Part shown: positions 1 through 11,516 of the stretch, piece after piece
How the letters are laid out: each line of letters begins with the position of its first letter
Position numbering within the stretch: position 1 is the first letter of the stretch
Assembly (NCBI GenBank): GCA_026261815.1
Contig: JAMPIT010000848.1
Location: 4,340,001 to 4,404,000 of the forward strand
Length of the DNA: 64,000 nt
Reading direction: 5' to 3'
DNA from: Monarcha castaneiventris obscurior
Taxonomy: Eukaryota > Chordata > Aves > Passeriformes > Monarchidae
The notes under the pieces: generated by a model
What the model saw: the letters and a program-made list of their open reading frames with translations, nothing else
Told to the model about the DNA's origin: nothing
The model's database searches: none
Made by a program: the position numbers and the translations under genes

Positions 1-1200
1 ATTGTAACTAAGAAACATTGGAAAGGTACAAATCTGGAGTGTTCTTCACTCCCTTGCCTCTGCACTTTTCTCTCTGAAGGGTCTCATTTCTGAGTTAGAT
101 TTCAAGTGATGAGCACTGGAAATAAAGGTGGGATTTCTTGTGTGTAAGCCCTTGAGTGAAGGGGAGCCTGGAACTTTTGTGAAGTCCATAGCAGGTGGCC
201 AATATATAATGGAACTGGAAGGATATCCTCTTTAGGCAGCAAATAAATACAGCTTTGCTGATGAAAGTTGTTTTTCTCAGTCAAGGTAAAGCTGGGACAA
301 TGTTCCTGTTTGAAAGCAGCGGGGCTGACACAGTGGAAGGAAATCCCTGTGTGTCTCCCAGCGGAAGCTGAGGCACGCAGGGCAGTGCATACATCCCTGC
401 AGCTGATCCCCCAGCCCCGCGCTTGGGGCAAACATTCCGCAGCCCTGGCCTCCCTCCAGCTTGTGCTCAAACAGGGTAGAGCTAGATAAGGGTAACAGCT
501 GTATTTAGCTGCAGAGTTTCCTTTGACTAAGGGGAGAGGAAGGATCCCTCCTGGGAGCAGCGCTGCCGCCGATGTCCCTCATCCAGGAGTTCCAGAGTTC
601 ATTCACTCCGCGCTTCCTACGCTGCCTTGGCCAGCGCGGAGCAGGCGTGAGGCTGCCGGATGTTTGCAGGCCAGGAAGGGTTTGGAGCAAGCTTGGAGCT
701 GCCAGGCCCCTTGGGAGAAGCCAAGGCTTGGTGAAATACCAGCACTCACCGAGGAACAAGCTTTTTTGGAGAATGGCTTTTTGCAAGGTTTATTCCAGCT
801 GCAACAATGTCTTAGATGGAAGGAAACCTAACTGGGGGCTGCAACTGATAAATAAGAGCAAGGAATTGCTGCTTGAAGGCATTCCTGTGAATTCTGCTAG
901 CATGGTCTGTGCAGTTTTGTAGAGGATTAGCATCACCTCATTGTTCACAAAGCAGATTGCAAAGGAAAAACAGTCTTTGTAAAGGTCAAGAAGCTGCTAG
1001 CTGGGGGCCAATGAATATTATTTAATCCCATGAAAGTTCTTTTTCTGACACTGGCACTGAGTCAGGCATCATGCTTCATTTGGGTCTCTCAGAGTTCCAG
1101 GAGGGCATACACTGTGAAAGCAGCTTCATTATGTGAGCTCATCAGGTAAAAAATTCAAACAAGGGCTCTGTCCCCTCTCAGTGGGATGGTGTAGCTTGTT

Positions 1201-1244
1201 AATTCTCTAATTAATTGGTTAATTCTCTAATTAATTGGTTAATT
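1201..1244. repeat. 20-bp tandem repeat with TAATTAATT cores
   Basis: Two perfect copies of AATTCTCTAATTAATTGGTT, plus a partial AATT start of a third. Each contains the core CTAATTAATTG, a homeodomain-like site. Confidence 0.9.
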
Positions 1245-4200
1245 GACAAATTCCCATGCTTATGAGGAAGCCAGATTCCCAGCTGATGGTGACAATGCTC
1301 ATCCCTCCTCCTTTAGCACGGTGCAAGTATCACAGTGGGCAGCCTGGGAGCCTCAGCTCTGCAGACAGTGTCGGGTCAGCTTGAAAGCTTCTTGGGAAAG
1401 GTGATGTATTTACAGCTTCCATCATGGAACCTTGATTTCTTCCTCTCCTGTGGGTTGTTCCAGTTATTTCTGAAGATTTTGTCTTATCAGAAACTGCCCA
1501 AGAGTCACTTTTGCAGAGCTGCAAGACCAGCAGTTCTCATCTCCTCCTCTCCTTGGTCTCTGCCATACGTGTAGCTCTTGCTTTAGCCTAGTGGCTGCTC
1601 CCAGCATAGATCAGGCTGAGCTGTATCAGCATTTTTTGGGCCAAAACCTGAGTAGGAGTTAGGTCAGCAACCACAGCCAGGTGATGCCTATGTCAGAAAA
1701 TGGCCATTGTACAGAAGTTTGGTTGCTTACACCAGGGTTAAAACATGTTTCTGAATGTTAGTTGGGTTAAAGAGTTTATTCATCCAACTTACTAGAGCTG
1801 TGAGGTAAAAGAGTTGCTTTAGCTCTCCTGCTTGTGTGGTTTTAGGTTTATTTTATGAAGTCTTTGTACTTTTCTGCTCACCTGTGAGTCCAAGTTGAAT
1901 TTCTGCTTCTTTCACCTGTTTGTTTTGACTGTGGTTTTTCAGTGGCTGATCTGTGTGATGTCTTCTTTGGCCTTGGCACCAGCACTGCATCACTCTGACC
2001 CTGCACACCAGGGGCAAACTGAACAATAAAAATCTGTCTTGCATCACTTGACACTGATGCCCGAGACTTCGTGTCCCATCTCCTGTCTGGCCCTCCAGTT
2101 AGAGCAGTGGATTTCACACAGTAAACAGCACGTGGGGATTTATGGACACTGCTCTAATCCCTGATTGACCTTTGAGATGATCTTACACCACCAGCCTCCC
2201 CTGCCCCGAGTTCTTCCTGTAAATCCTGCACTACAAAGCTGTTTGGGAATGTCTGTAGCAAGCTCCTCCATCCCCTCATTGGCCCCCAAGCTAGATCGTG
2301 TCTGACATCTTCCAGTCCTGGTTTTCATAAAGACTCCTGTAATTAAACTTCGTCATTAAAATTTTGGAAAAACAAGCCCTCTCCTAATGAGTTAACAGGC
2401 TCTTGACTACTAATAGCTCTGTAAGAGCTGTGAGCTGTATTGTGCAAGCAGGTTCAGCATCTCAAGCAGTTTTGTTCCAGCTGTTGCATCGTTTATAGAT
2501 GAAACCAGTGCAGACAAGCTCTGAGTGGTGACTTCAGAGCCAGGCACCAGCAGAGCAAAAATAGTGGATGCTGACTTTTTTTTTTCACTTCTAAGCCTTT
2601 TAACAGCAGTCCAGCTCTCTTCTCGAGGACAAATGAGGAGAATGCCCATAAATACAAATTACAGGCCACTTGTGATCTCTTCCCCACACAGAGAAGTTTG
2701 GATTCTTCTTGATGGACCTGTTACAGCTGGAGAGACGACAAAGTGGAACAGAAGCCTGTTAGGATAAGTGATGGCACTTTGGAGTACAACAGAACTGTTG
2801 CTTATGAGTGGTTGCTTATGGCACTTACAACTGCCTGCCTGCTAAATAAGAGCTTCTGCTACCTGACTGCATTAATCTTCTTTTTATCTTAGAAATAACT
2901 GATTAAGCAATTGGGATCTGTGAAAATGCAGCTCCTTTGGGGAGGGGGGTGTCTTTCTGTTCCCCTGCTCGGAGTCTGGTGGATCTGCTACCCACTGATG
3001 GGCACAGTGGCATTTCATTCCCAAGTGAGCTCCCCATTCCCATGTGCGTAGAGACAATCTGTGGGGACCTGCCTGGTAATTATTTTTCTCTGAATCTTGG
3101 AGTATTTAGGTGAGTGGATTTAGGTTTTAATCTAATCATTCAACAAGATGAGCTTCAATAAGGGGGATGAGGGGGGTCCAGCCTAATTTCTGAATTAGTT
3201 TCAGCTAGTCTGACCCAATATAAAAACTTAGGAGGAGATTTTTAAAATCATAATATACTAAAATCTCTTAAACAAACAAACCCTCCTAAATGAGACATTG
3301 CTTTGAAAACTCTATTTGTGCTTAGTCCATGCTCTGGTCTTCAGGTGTTTCACTTTTAATCTTAACAAATAGCTTAGTTTTGTAGCTAAGATCAGGTCAC
3401 TCCTTTTCTCCTCCTCTTGTCTTACCATCCTTGCTAAAACTCCAGCTTATCAGTAGCTATCAGTAGCTATTGTTGAGCTGTCTCATAACCTTGGTAGCTG
3501 CACTGATTGTGGGGCTGTGCCATGGGCATGACTTCTCCCAGGAGTGGATGTTTGGCATTCTTTGGGCAGCAGCTCCTGTGGGATGCCCGAAAACAGACTG
3601 ACTCATGGTGCGTTCAGCCCAGCGAGCCCATCCCGCTGCCGTGATTATGCTGCAGGAAATAAACAAGATGACAACCTAATCTATCACATCTTTGGGCTGA
3701 GAACTGGGGCACCAAAGTAAGAAAGTCCATTTCTGCCACTCTCTCTTTGTAGCTCTGTTGCCCCATCCCTTTCCCAGAAGGGAACAGAAACGTGCAAGAC
3801 TCTGAATGAGGTTTGTGAAATCTGCTGGGGTGTGAGCTTGGGAACTGCAGCTTGTGCATGTTCTTGCTCTGTGAACATGAAGGAGGCGCAGAGTGCTCCG
3901 TGGAGGTGGTGCTGGGGATGAGCTGTGCAGTGTGGAGCCTGCAGAATCCCTGAGTGTGCTCAGCTGGCACAGTGGGGCTGGCACGAGGTGCTGGTCACTG
4001 CCTGCAGCTGCAGAGGGGACTGACCACTGGTCCCTGGCACCACTGGCCTCTCCTCCAGGGTGATGTGTGGCACTCTGTCACTGGCTGCAGGGATGATAGG
4101 TCCCTGTGCCTGGAGGAAGTGAACAAGCAGCCTGCCGGTCATTACTCTGGTGCCTGTCACTTCTTTCTGCCTTCAGTGTCCTGCAAGAGAGATTTTTTGC

Positions 4201-6644
4201 AAGACACAGCCCCCTGTAGATGTCAGGCACGTGTTTGAGCAGGGAGGTTAAGAAGGTCATCCTTTGAAACCCACTAAGACTTCTAATTTTACACAGTCTT
4301 AAATGCCCAGGAGGCAGAGGCATATTCAATTTACATTAATAAGTAAGTCTTGGTTATTCATCAGAATAAGTGTTTTTGAGTGTTAAGAATAGCTACTGTC
4401 TTAGTGCTTCCTCCTATTGTTACAGCTCTTCCTTGAGCAGTGGAAATGTTTTGGGTGATTTAAATTACATTTACAGTAGTAATTAGGTTTAAGCAACTTT
4501 GCAGTTGACTTATCTGAACATACATCTGTGTCTAAAGAGAGTAGGACCTTTTTCCCCCCCTCCCCTTTCTCCTTCATTCTCCCACACCATGACATTATCA
4601 AACAGGGTGGGCCACTGGAGATACTGATATTTATTGATATATTGATACCCTGACCCTCGTGGGCATGCCTGTGTCTCTCCCAGCAGAGTGACAAACCAGC
4701 TCTTGTCTCGTTCAGTGAAGTGATGAGTGGAGGCCCTTGGTGGGCTCTGAGTGCTGCTGGGGCTGTTCCTTGGCAGCTCTTTTCCTGAGAGGTGCTGGTT
4801 TTCTGTCCCAACTTAGGGCAGAGCAGAACCAGATGTGTTGCAGGCCCAGCTGCTGGGAGCTGCTGCTTTACCTAGACCTGATCTCAGCTCACGCTGTGCC
4901 CCAGGCCACAGCCTGGCTGCTGCTCCCTGCCAGACTGGGGACAAGCTGGGGCTTGGATAATCTCACCAGTTTAGTGACTCCAGAAGCTGAAAATAATCTC
5001 TTAATCTCAATGGGTCAGTGTGATGGGTAGGTAACACCACTTGAGGATTTTCTTATGTGATGGGATTGAGAGGGGATAAATGATTTTCAGGCTTTCCTAA
5101 TGCTACGTACCCTAAAAATGAACCTGCTGGAGAAAAGAGAATCACATGTTACGGGTTTGGGTTACATCCAGGTTTTTCCACCCCACATTGCAGTGTGTCA
5201 CTTGCATTCATTTTTCAGGGTAACAAATTAATTTGGGGATGCTTGAAAAATGTGATGCTGCCATAAGACCTCACAATGCAGCCTGTGGATGTTCTGTTCC
5301 AGCTGACCTCAAGGCTCTGATGCCCAGCTCTGTCAGGCACCACACAGAGGCAGCTCTCCCAGCCTACAGAGAGTTCCTGCAGTCTTTAGGTCTCCAGCCT
5401 GCTGAAATTCCTGACTATCCAAAAGCACGTTGGATGTTTTTCCACCTCCTTTTGAACCTGAAGAAGTCAGGCCAAGTCATGTCAGTTTGGCAGGATGTGT
5501 GGATACCTTCAGAAATAACTTGTGCACTAAAGTGGTGACGGTAACAGCGCTGGGTCTGTTTCCATGATTCATTTGAACTAATTGGCTGCTGAGAGCATCA
5601 TATGGCTCTTTGTCTCCATATTTGAGTAAGATTCAGCTCCTGTGATCCAGATAATCTCATCCTAGTGAGCTTGTCTCATCTCTAATGATGCCAGGAAGAC
5701 TGTCCTGGAGCGTGAAACACGCTGGAGAGCTCAAAACCAGAGGTGGAATATTTACCCTGATTCACTCTGCCTGAAAAAGCAGACTCAGCTGGCTTCTATT
5801 CCTTCACCTTTTTTTCTCACAAGCACAATCTAGGAGATAAACTTACCGATTACTCCTCTCAAATACCATGAATAACTGAAGGGCAGACAGGAGTGAAGAT
5901 GTGAAAGGCTGTGGTGTAGCTGTTATTATCCACAGAGATCAGAAACCTTCAGCAGTGCTTGTGTACTCTCTGTGTGAGTAATCAAAGCTGAATGTTCTCT
6001 TAAAGAATTCTGTCTTCATCTGGATGCTTTAAATTTGCCTCTGTTGTGCAACAAGCCTGGATGAGTTATTACCACTGCATGAGAAACCTGTGAGGATGAA
6101 ACTGCCTGGTACGAGTGTCTGGGAGCCTCTGTCTGTAAATTGACCCATTAAAAAGGATGATTGGCTGGCTGCTGAAGTTATTAAAAGAAATCTAATGACA
6201 AGGAACACCACTGAGGGACAAAAGAAATATAGTTATGGGCTGTGGTGCTCATCTGCTTGCAGTGCTGGCAGGTTAGAGGTGATTTTATGTCCAGGAGAAG
6301 GAATGGCCTGAAACCTAACCCCTTGTTTCAGGTCAAGGTGTGCTCAGTGGGGAGTGGTTTGGAAAGGCTGGGTGCTCTCTGGGGAGAAAAAAATGCTTTT
6401 CAAAGTTTGTAAAAACAGCAAGTGAAGAGCAGCCACCTCTTCTCTCACAGAGGTTTGTGTTGTTATCCCTCCTTGCTCTCCCCTCCCATGTCTCACATCC
6501 TGAGCACTGCGTGTGGTCACACGCATGGTGACACTGCTGCAGCAGCTGCTGTCTGTGTGTCTGCATAAAAGCATGAGAAATCTATAATTTGCTTTCTGCA
6601 TGCTCCTACAGTCTTCATTAGTGGATTAATTTTTATGATCGGCT

Positions 6645-6870
6645 ACTAGGAAGAAATTCTTCCCTGTGAGGGTGGGGAGCCCCTGGCACGGGGAGCCCCT
6701 GGCACAGGGTGCCCAGAGAAGCTGTGGCTGCCCCATGATCCCTGGCAGTGTCCAAGGCCAGGTTGGACAAAACTTGGAGATTCCACTTGGGGTAATGGAA
6801 TGTGTCCCTGCCTCTGGAAGGGGCTGGAACTGGGTGGTCCTTCAGGTCCCTTCCAACCCATTCTGTGATG
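6645..6870 (+). mobile_element. CR1 LINE fragment, 3' end
   Basis: Reads in the CR1 sense direction: a TTCTTCCCTGTGAGGGTGG start, GTGTCCAAGGCCAGGTTGGA, CTTCCAACCCATTCTGTGATG. It is 5'-truncated like most avian CR1 copies. A 16-bp segment (GGGAGCCCCTGGCACG-like) is duplicated in tandem near 6677-6708. Confidence 0.9.
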
Positions 6871-7949
6871 TGCTACCTGTGAATTATTCAGTGGTGTAAT
6901 AAAACCTGTGGTCTGTGCGTTTTGGTTATAACTGTGAACTTCACAAGCTGGGACTTTCTGTGGTTGATCTTGGTTTGGAGCTGATGTAGGAGGAGCTAGG
7001 TGGATAAACCTGAGTTTTGAATTATGGGTGGAGGAATAAGTTTTACAGGAATTGTGGGTAAGGAGGAAAAGGAAGGAAATTCCCATGAGTACTTTTGCAT
7101 AGGGAGCATGGGGAGTCGTGAATGTCCCAGACCAAACATCTCCCAGTGCCAGCCCCGGCTCTGAAGCTGCGGCCTGGGGCAGTGTTCCTTCAGCAGCAGT
7201 GGGGTGAAAGCAGCTGGGCTCAAGCAGTGGCTGGAAAAATAGCTGTGTGAGTAGGAACCAAACCGAGATGGGCTCCTCTATGCTGAGGGATGTCTCTAAA
7301 ATAGCTGCTGCTGCCCTTTAAACTGTTGGAGGCACAGCAGGCTGAGCTGTAGATCCTGCCTTACTGGAATATGGGAAACACAGAGTGGAATTATTGCTTG
7401 TGCTGGGTGAGCTTTGCGTGTCTTCACTAAAAAACTGAAGTTACTCATCCCTTTAACTTCGGGATTATGAATAATAAATGTTAGAAGAAAGGAGAGTTAC
7501 TGAAACGCTGTGGAGACAATAACAAGGAAAGAACAAAACCTATCAGGAATGGCTACAGGGAATCCGATTGCTTTAACCCTTTGCTCACTTGTGCATTGCT
7601 TGTTGATGAGATTTTTAAAGAATAATCTGGATCTTGCAAAATATTCTCTGTGGGTGTTACGAGTTTACGCTGCTCTTTCAACACCAGTGCCTTACGTCCA
7701 GCTGGGGTTTACTCACTGCTCAGCTATGGCAAGAAATGCTGAATTGCTTTTTTAATAGGCACTCAGGGGGTTTTTTTCTGCCCTCCCCACCTCCCCGGGC
7801 AGATATTTTGTGCTTTTCTCGCTGTTCGGTTGGAGTACAACGCGAAGGAGCGAATGGGCTGATGGCTCCTCCTTCCTCGGGCTGCCTTTGGGAGTGACTC
7901 TTTCACGTGGGCTGGGGCTTACGTTAATGTTTAGCTTCAGCCAGGTCTG

Positions 7950-8360
7950 GGAAAGAGCTCCGTGCTGTTCTCTGCAGTCTCCGGGTGCTGGGGTGTCCCG
8001 TGTCCCCGCGTGGGCGGCTCAGCCTCGGGCACCGCTGCCTGGAGCGCTCGGCTGGGTTTGCGGCCACTGAGGAGAGGATGCTCCTCCGGCGGGCACCTCG
8101 TGGGTGACAAGGAGCAGCTCCGGGCTCCCGGCCGTGAGGACAGGCACGGATGGACTGACTGGCAGCCTGCTCCCGGCTGGACATGGAGAAGCGCGGCTCC
8201 AGGATGGGCAGGGGGGCGCTGGGCAGGCCCCGGGGGGTGCTGGCCCCTGCCCGGGCTGCCAGCTGTGCCCAGCTGCTCAGCAGGTACGGAGCGCTCCCGG
8301 GGCATCCGCGCTGATCCCAAAGCGGGGCACGGGGGCAGGGTAGGTGCAAGCCAGGTGGAT
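7950..8360 (+). promoter_or_regulatory. CpG-rich block, candidate ARHGAP40 promoter
   Basis: This stretch is much richer in G+C and in CpG dinucleotides than the several kilobases on either side, where CpG is sparse. Its position 9 kb upstream of the first certain coding exon, on the correct side, fits a CpG-island promoter. No TATA box was recognised. That it drives the downstream RhoGAP gene is inferred; the base composition is directly visible. Confidence 0.5.
8183..8283 (+). CDS. ARHGAP40: Candidate first coding exon of ARHGAP40 inside the CpG block
   Basis: An ATG with G at -3 and G at +4 opens 33 codons plus two bases and ends at a good donor, CAG|GTACGG. The phase (two bases carried) fits the acceptor at 17416 exactly: the next exon's first base completes a Ser codon, then seven codons lead into the Met at 17439 without a stop. 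This would add 41 residues (676 in total). The predicted peptide is Arg/Gly/Ala-rich and has no recognised domain, so the exon may instead be 5' UTR. Phase agreement alone has a one-in-three chance of being accidental. Confidence 0.4.
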
Positions 8361-9411
8361 TTCTAGAGGTGAGCAGGCTGCTGGATGCTCTTAAAATAGA
8401 GCTTGGAGTGCCTTGATCCTGGAAGGAAACCTGTGGGAATTCCCTTTCTTTTTCCTCATGCTAAGCCTACGAAAATCCCTGTTCTTTTTTCTCGTGCTCC
8501 CTCTGTTATTGGGCTGAGTGCAGCAAGCTGGGGAAGTGGGAGCTGGGGGGCTGAAATGCTTCCCTAGGATACAGTAGTAACCTGCCTTGGGGTTTGAGGG
8601 CTGTTCAGGGGCTTGTGGATCTACATGAAGGTAAGAACTGCTGATTTATAGTGCAAGTAGTAGAGGATAGGACTGAAATTTGAACTGCTTTGCTTGGCAA
8701 ACACCATTCTGCTTGTGTGTTTACTGGATATTATACGAGTTAAGAATTCACCTAGTGTGGTTTTGCATCAGCTTAGAAGTTTGCATAGAGTTTTAGAATG
8801 TTTACTTGGTGTAGTGATCAAAATCTCTTGGTTTTGTGAGAATGTACTGACAGGGATTTTACTTCTAATCACAGCTCGCATTTTCATGTGTCAGAGTTCT
8901 CATTTTTTCTAGACTGATTTGACTAGATTGTGTGTTCAAAGCAGACAGGAAATCTTTAGAAGACCCCAGGCAAAATTTGAGTTGAAAAAAAAAAAATAAT
9001 AATCGTAGTGGGGCTGACCCAGGAACAGTATGGTAAATTACTTTAAAATTAGCCACGTGTGAGAGAATGAGATTAAAACCTGGAGCATTGCAGGGTTTTT
9101 TTGATAAAAATTGAAATATTTGTTGACAACTTAAGGCTTTTGCCAAACGAGTCCGTTGAGTTCCAGTGCCTGTGCTGGTGCCAGAACACCTCTGTGGGCA
9201 GCTCTGAAGAGGTGCTACAGCAGGAACCTCAAACTTGCTCACCAACTTTGCCCGAAACATTGAACTGCAGCCAAGTGACACTTCCCACCTGCTGGCTCAG
9301 GACTCAGCACAGGCGAGAGGTGTCTGTGTGTATATGTGGAACTAAGCCTCTTTCCTAGGACTGACCTAAAACCTACCTGTACAGTAGGGCAAGGATATGC
9401 CACCTGGTCTT

Positions 9412-9435
9412 CTAATTAATTGACCTAATTAATTG
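9412..9435. repeat. Doubled CTAATTAATTG motif
   Basis: Two copies of CTAATTAATTG spaced 13 bp apart (9412-9422 and 9425-9435). They share the same core as the tandem repeat at 1201-1240. Confidence 0.85.
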
Positions 9436-11323
9436 TTTATTTTTGATCAGCACCTCTGCCATGCTCACTGAGTTCCCAGGAAGACTCCTGCTGGCTTGAA
9501 AGGGGCTGGTGGTGCTGTCATGGCTCCAAAACAACACTGGGCAAAAGTGTTGAGCCAGCTCTGCCTCCCTCCCACTCCTCCTCTCGGTGTTGTAGAGCTC
9601 GTGGTGCCTGAGGTGGCTCACGGACAGGGCTGGTGGCCTTGGGCTGGCTGGTGACACTCCAGTCACAGAATTGGTTATAAATCCCAACCAAGGGGTTTCA
9701 TGGCAGGGTAAGAGCCAAGCACCTCGTGTTGTGTGTAATAACTCTGCCCTGAGAAATCCACACGAGGAGCTTGTGACTCCTCCCTGTCTTCCTGCATCCC
9801 TAAAGCTCTCAGGAGTGAAGCAGAGCTGGATTCCAGCACACCTCTCCACCCCTCTTTCCCTTGTGCTGGTCAGCAAGTGACTCTTGTGACCTCTCCAGCA
9901 TCTCTGGGCTGTTCTCACACAGCTGAACAACATCTTGCAGTTACTCATGCTGTGCTCTAATGGAGGTACAGCTGGTAGAATGAAGAGATAAGGATGAGTT
10001 CTATCATCCTGACTTACTCCAAGTTCAACATTTAAGAAGCTGCAGGACAAGTGTTTAGTATGTGTGAACCTGCTTTAGTAAAAAGCCTTTGTGTTAATGA
10101 ATAATCAAAAAGAAATAAATTCATGGCCTTTTTACAGTGGATTCAAACACGCTGGCAGCCTTTCCTCTGGAAGCCAAGTGGTCCCTCAGCCTTTTGTCCC
10201 TCAGCTGAGTGCCTGAGGTGTGCACAGGCTGAGCATCTCGCCTGAAGTCCCAGCAGTGATGCCAGTAAAGTGCAGGTGCCTCAGCTGAGCTAACGGAAGC
10301 AAGTTTTGGGGATGTGTTTAGTGACTGGGAGCTATTGACTCATTCTGGCCTCAGCAAAATCCCTGGCAGTGTGTGCTCGGGGCTGTGACAGCAGAGTCAC
10401 CAAAGGGCAGTGATTCCCAGCCTGCTGCTTTCCTCATGGGACTCCTGTGCACTCAGCCTGGGGCAGCTGCTGTGTGGAGGACAGGGGAGTGGGGGAGGAC
10501 AAGATGTGGGAGCTTCTGGGCTGTGGGGTTTGTAGCCCCACACCAGCTGGGCTGAGGGGTTTGGGATCCTGGTGCCACACCGATGGGTGGAACTGGAATG
10601 GCACACCAGGTCCTTGTGGGAGCTGGATGGACAAAGCTGCTTGTGTGTTTGAATGGACGTGGATTCAGTGGAGATGGAATCAGGGTTAGGAATGCCACCT
10701 TTTAATTAATGATTGTCATCTAATCGTCCTGTAGATCAGCTTTATCAATTCACCATCGCGTTAAAGATCCCAGTACTACCAAAGATTTGTTTTGGCCAGG
10801 TACCCCTTTCTCCCAGCAGGATTTCCCTTTGGATGGAAGCCCTTTCCTGTTTGGCTTACCCTGCTAATGCGGGGAAAGTGAACAACGAGCTTGTCTGCAG
10901 TGACCTTACAGTCAAACACAAAACCATGCACAGAGAGGATGGCTTGTGTCTTGTGAGGCCAAAACAAACCCTAGTGTGATGGACAGACACCCGGCTAATA
11001 GTCTGAGCTGAACATGGCTTTGAATATTTTTAATTTGGCTGTATCTGCATGGGGTTATCAGTCCTGTGTTTGTTCTGCTCTGAGTTTCGGTCTGAGACGC
11101 CTCCAGGCAGATCTGTAATTAAAGGCAACTTTCTCTATTCGTTAGCTTGCTTATTTAGCCCCTTACTAGACAGAGTGGGGGCAAATCTATTCCAGATGAA
11201 GGTCTGAGACAAAGAAGATGAGATGGAGATTCTTTGCCCTTAAATACTTTGATAGAGGCACTTATTGTCAGGGAAGTTACAGCCTGTGCTTTAGCTTACA
11301 TCCAATGCTGTGGTTGAGGTAAC

Positions 11324-11516
11324 ACAGGATCATGGAATGGTTTGGGTTGGAAGGGACCTTAAAGATCATAAAGTTCCAAACTGATCCATGGGAAGGGATG
11401 CCCGTGATCAGCCCAGGCTGCTCCAAGCCCCGTCCACTGGCCTTGGACACTTCCAGGGATCCAGGGGCAGCCACAGCTTCTCTGGACACCCTGTGCCAGG
11501 GCCTGCCCACCCTCTG
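11324..11516 (-). mobile_element. CR1 LINE fragment, 3' end
   Basis: On the + strand it reads as the reverse complement of CR1: GGTTTGGGTTGGAAGGGACC, then CTTCCAGGGATCCAGGGGC and CCTGTGCCAGGGCCTGCCC. It is 5'-truncated. Confidence 0.9.

Larger units (their letters stand above)
1..7760. other. Upstream non-coding flank
   Basis: No open frame here looks like a protein, and I recognised no splice-bounded exon. The contents I can name are a 20-bp tandem repeat at 1201-1240, a 10-bp direct repeat near 3450-3470 (ATCAGTAGCT twice), and one CR1 copy at 6645-6870. The rest is unannotated. Confidence 0.5.

Noticed and set aside
5233..5538. 101-codon + strand frame with a somewhat protein-like look
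   Set aside because: No domain recognised, no clear acceptor or donor at its edges, and no neighbouring exon in phase.
6646..7086. 146-codon minus-strand frame
   Set aside because: Much of it is the antisense of a CR1 copy and its flank.
7924..8366. Long open frames on both strands in the CpG block
   Set aside because: GC-rich DNA has few stop codons, so long frames are expected. Only the third frame (ATG 8183) fits the splice phase of the gene.
9412..10050. 212-codon open frame on the minus strand
   Set aside because: No family motif and no codon pattern suggesting selection; likely chance.
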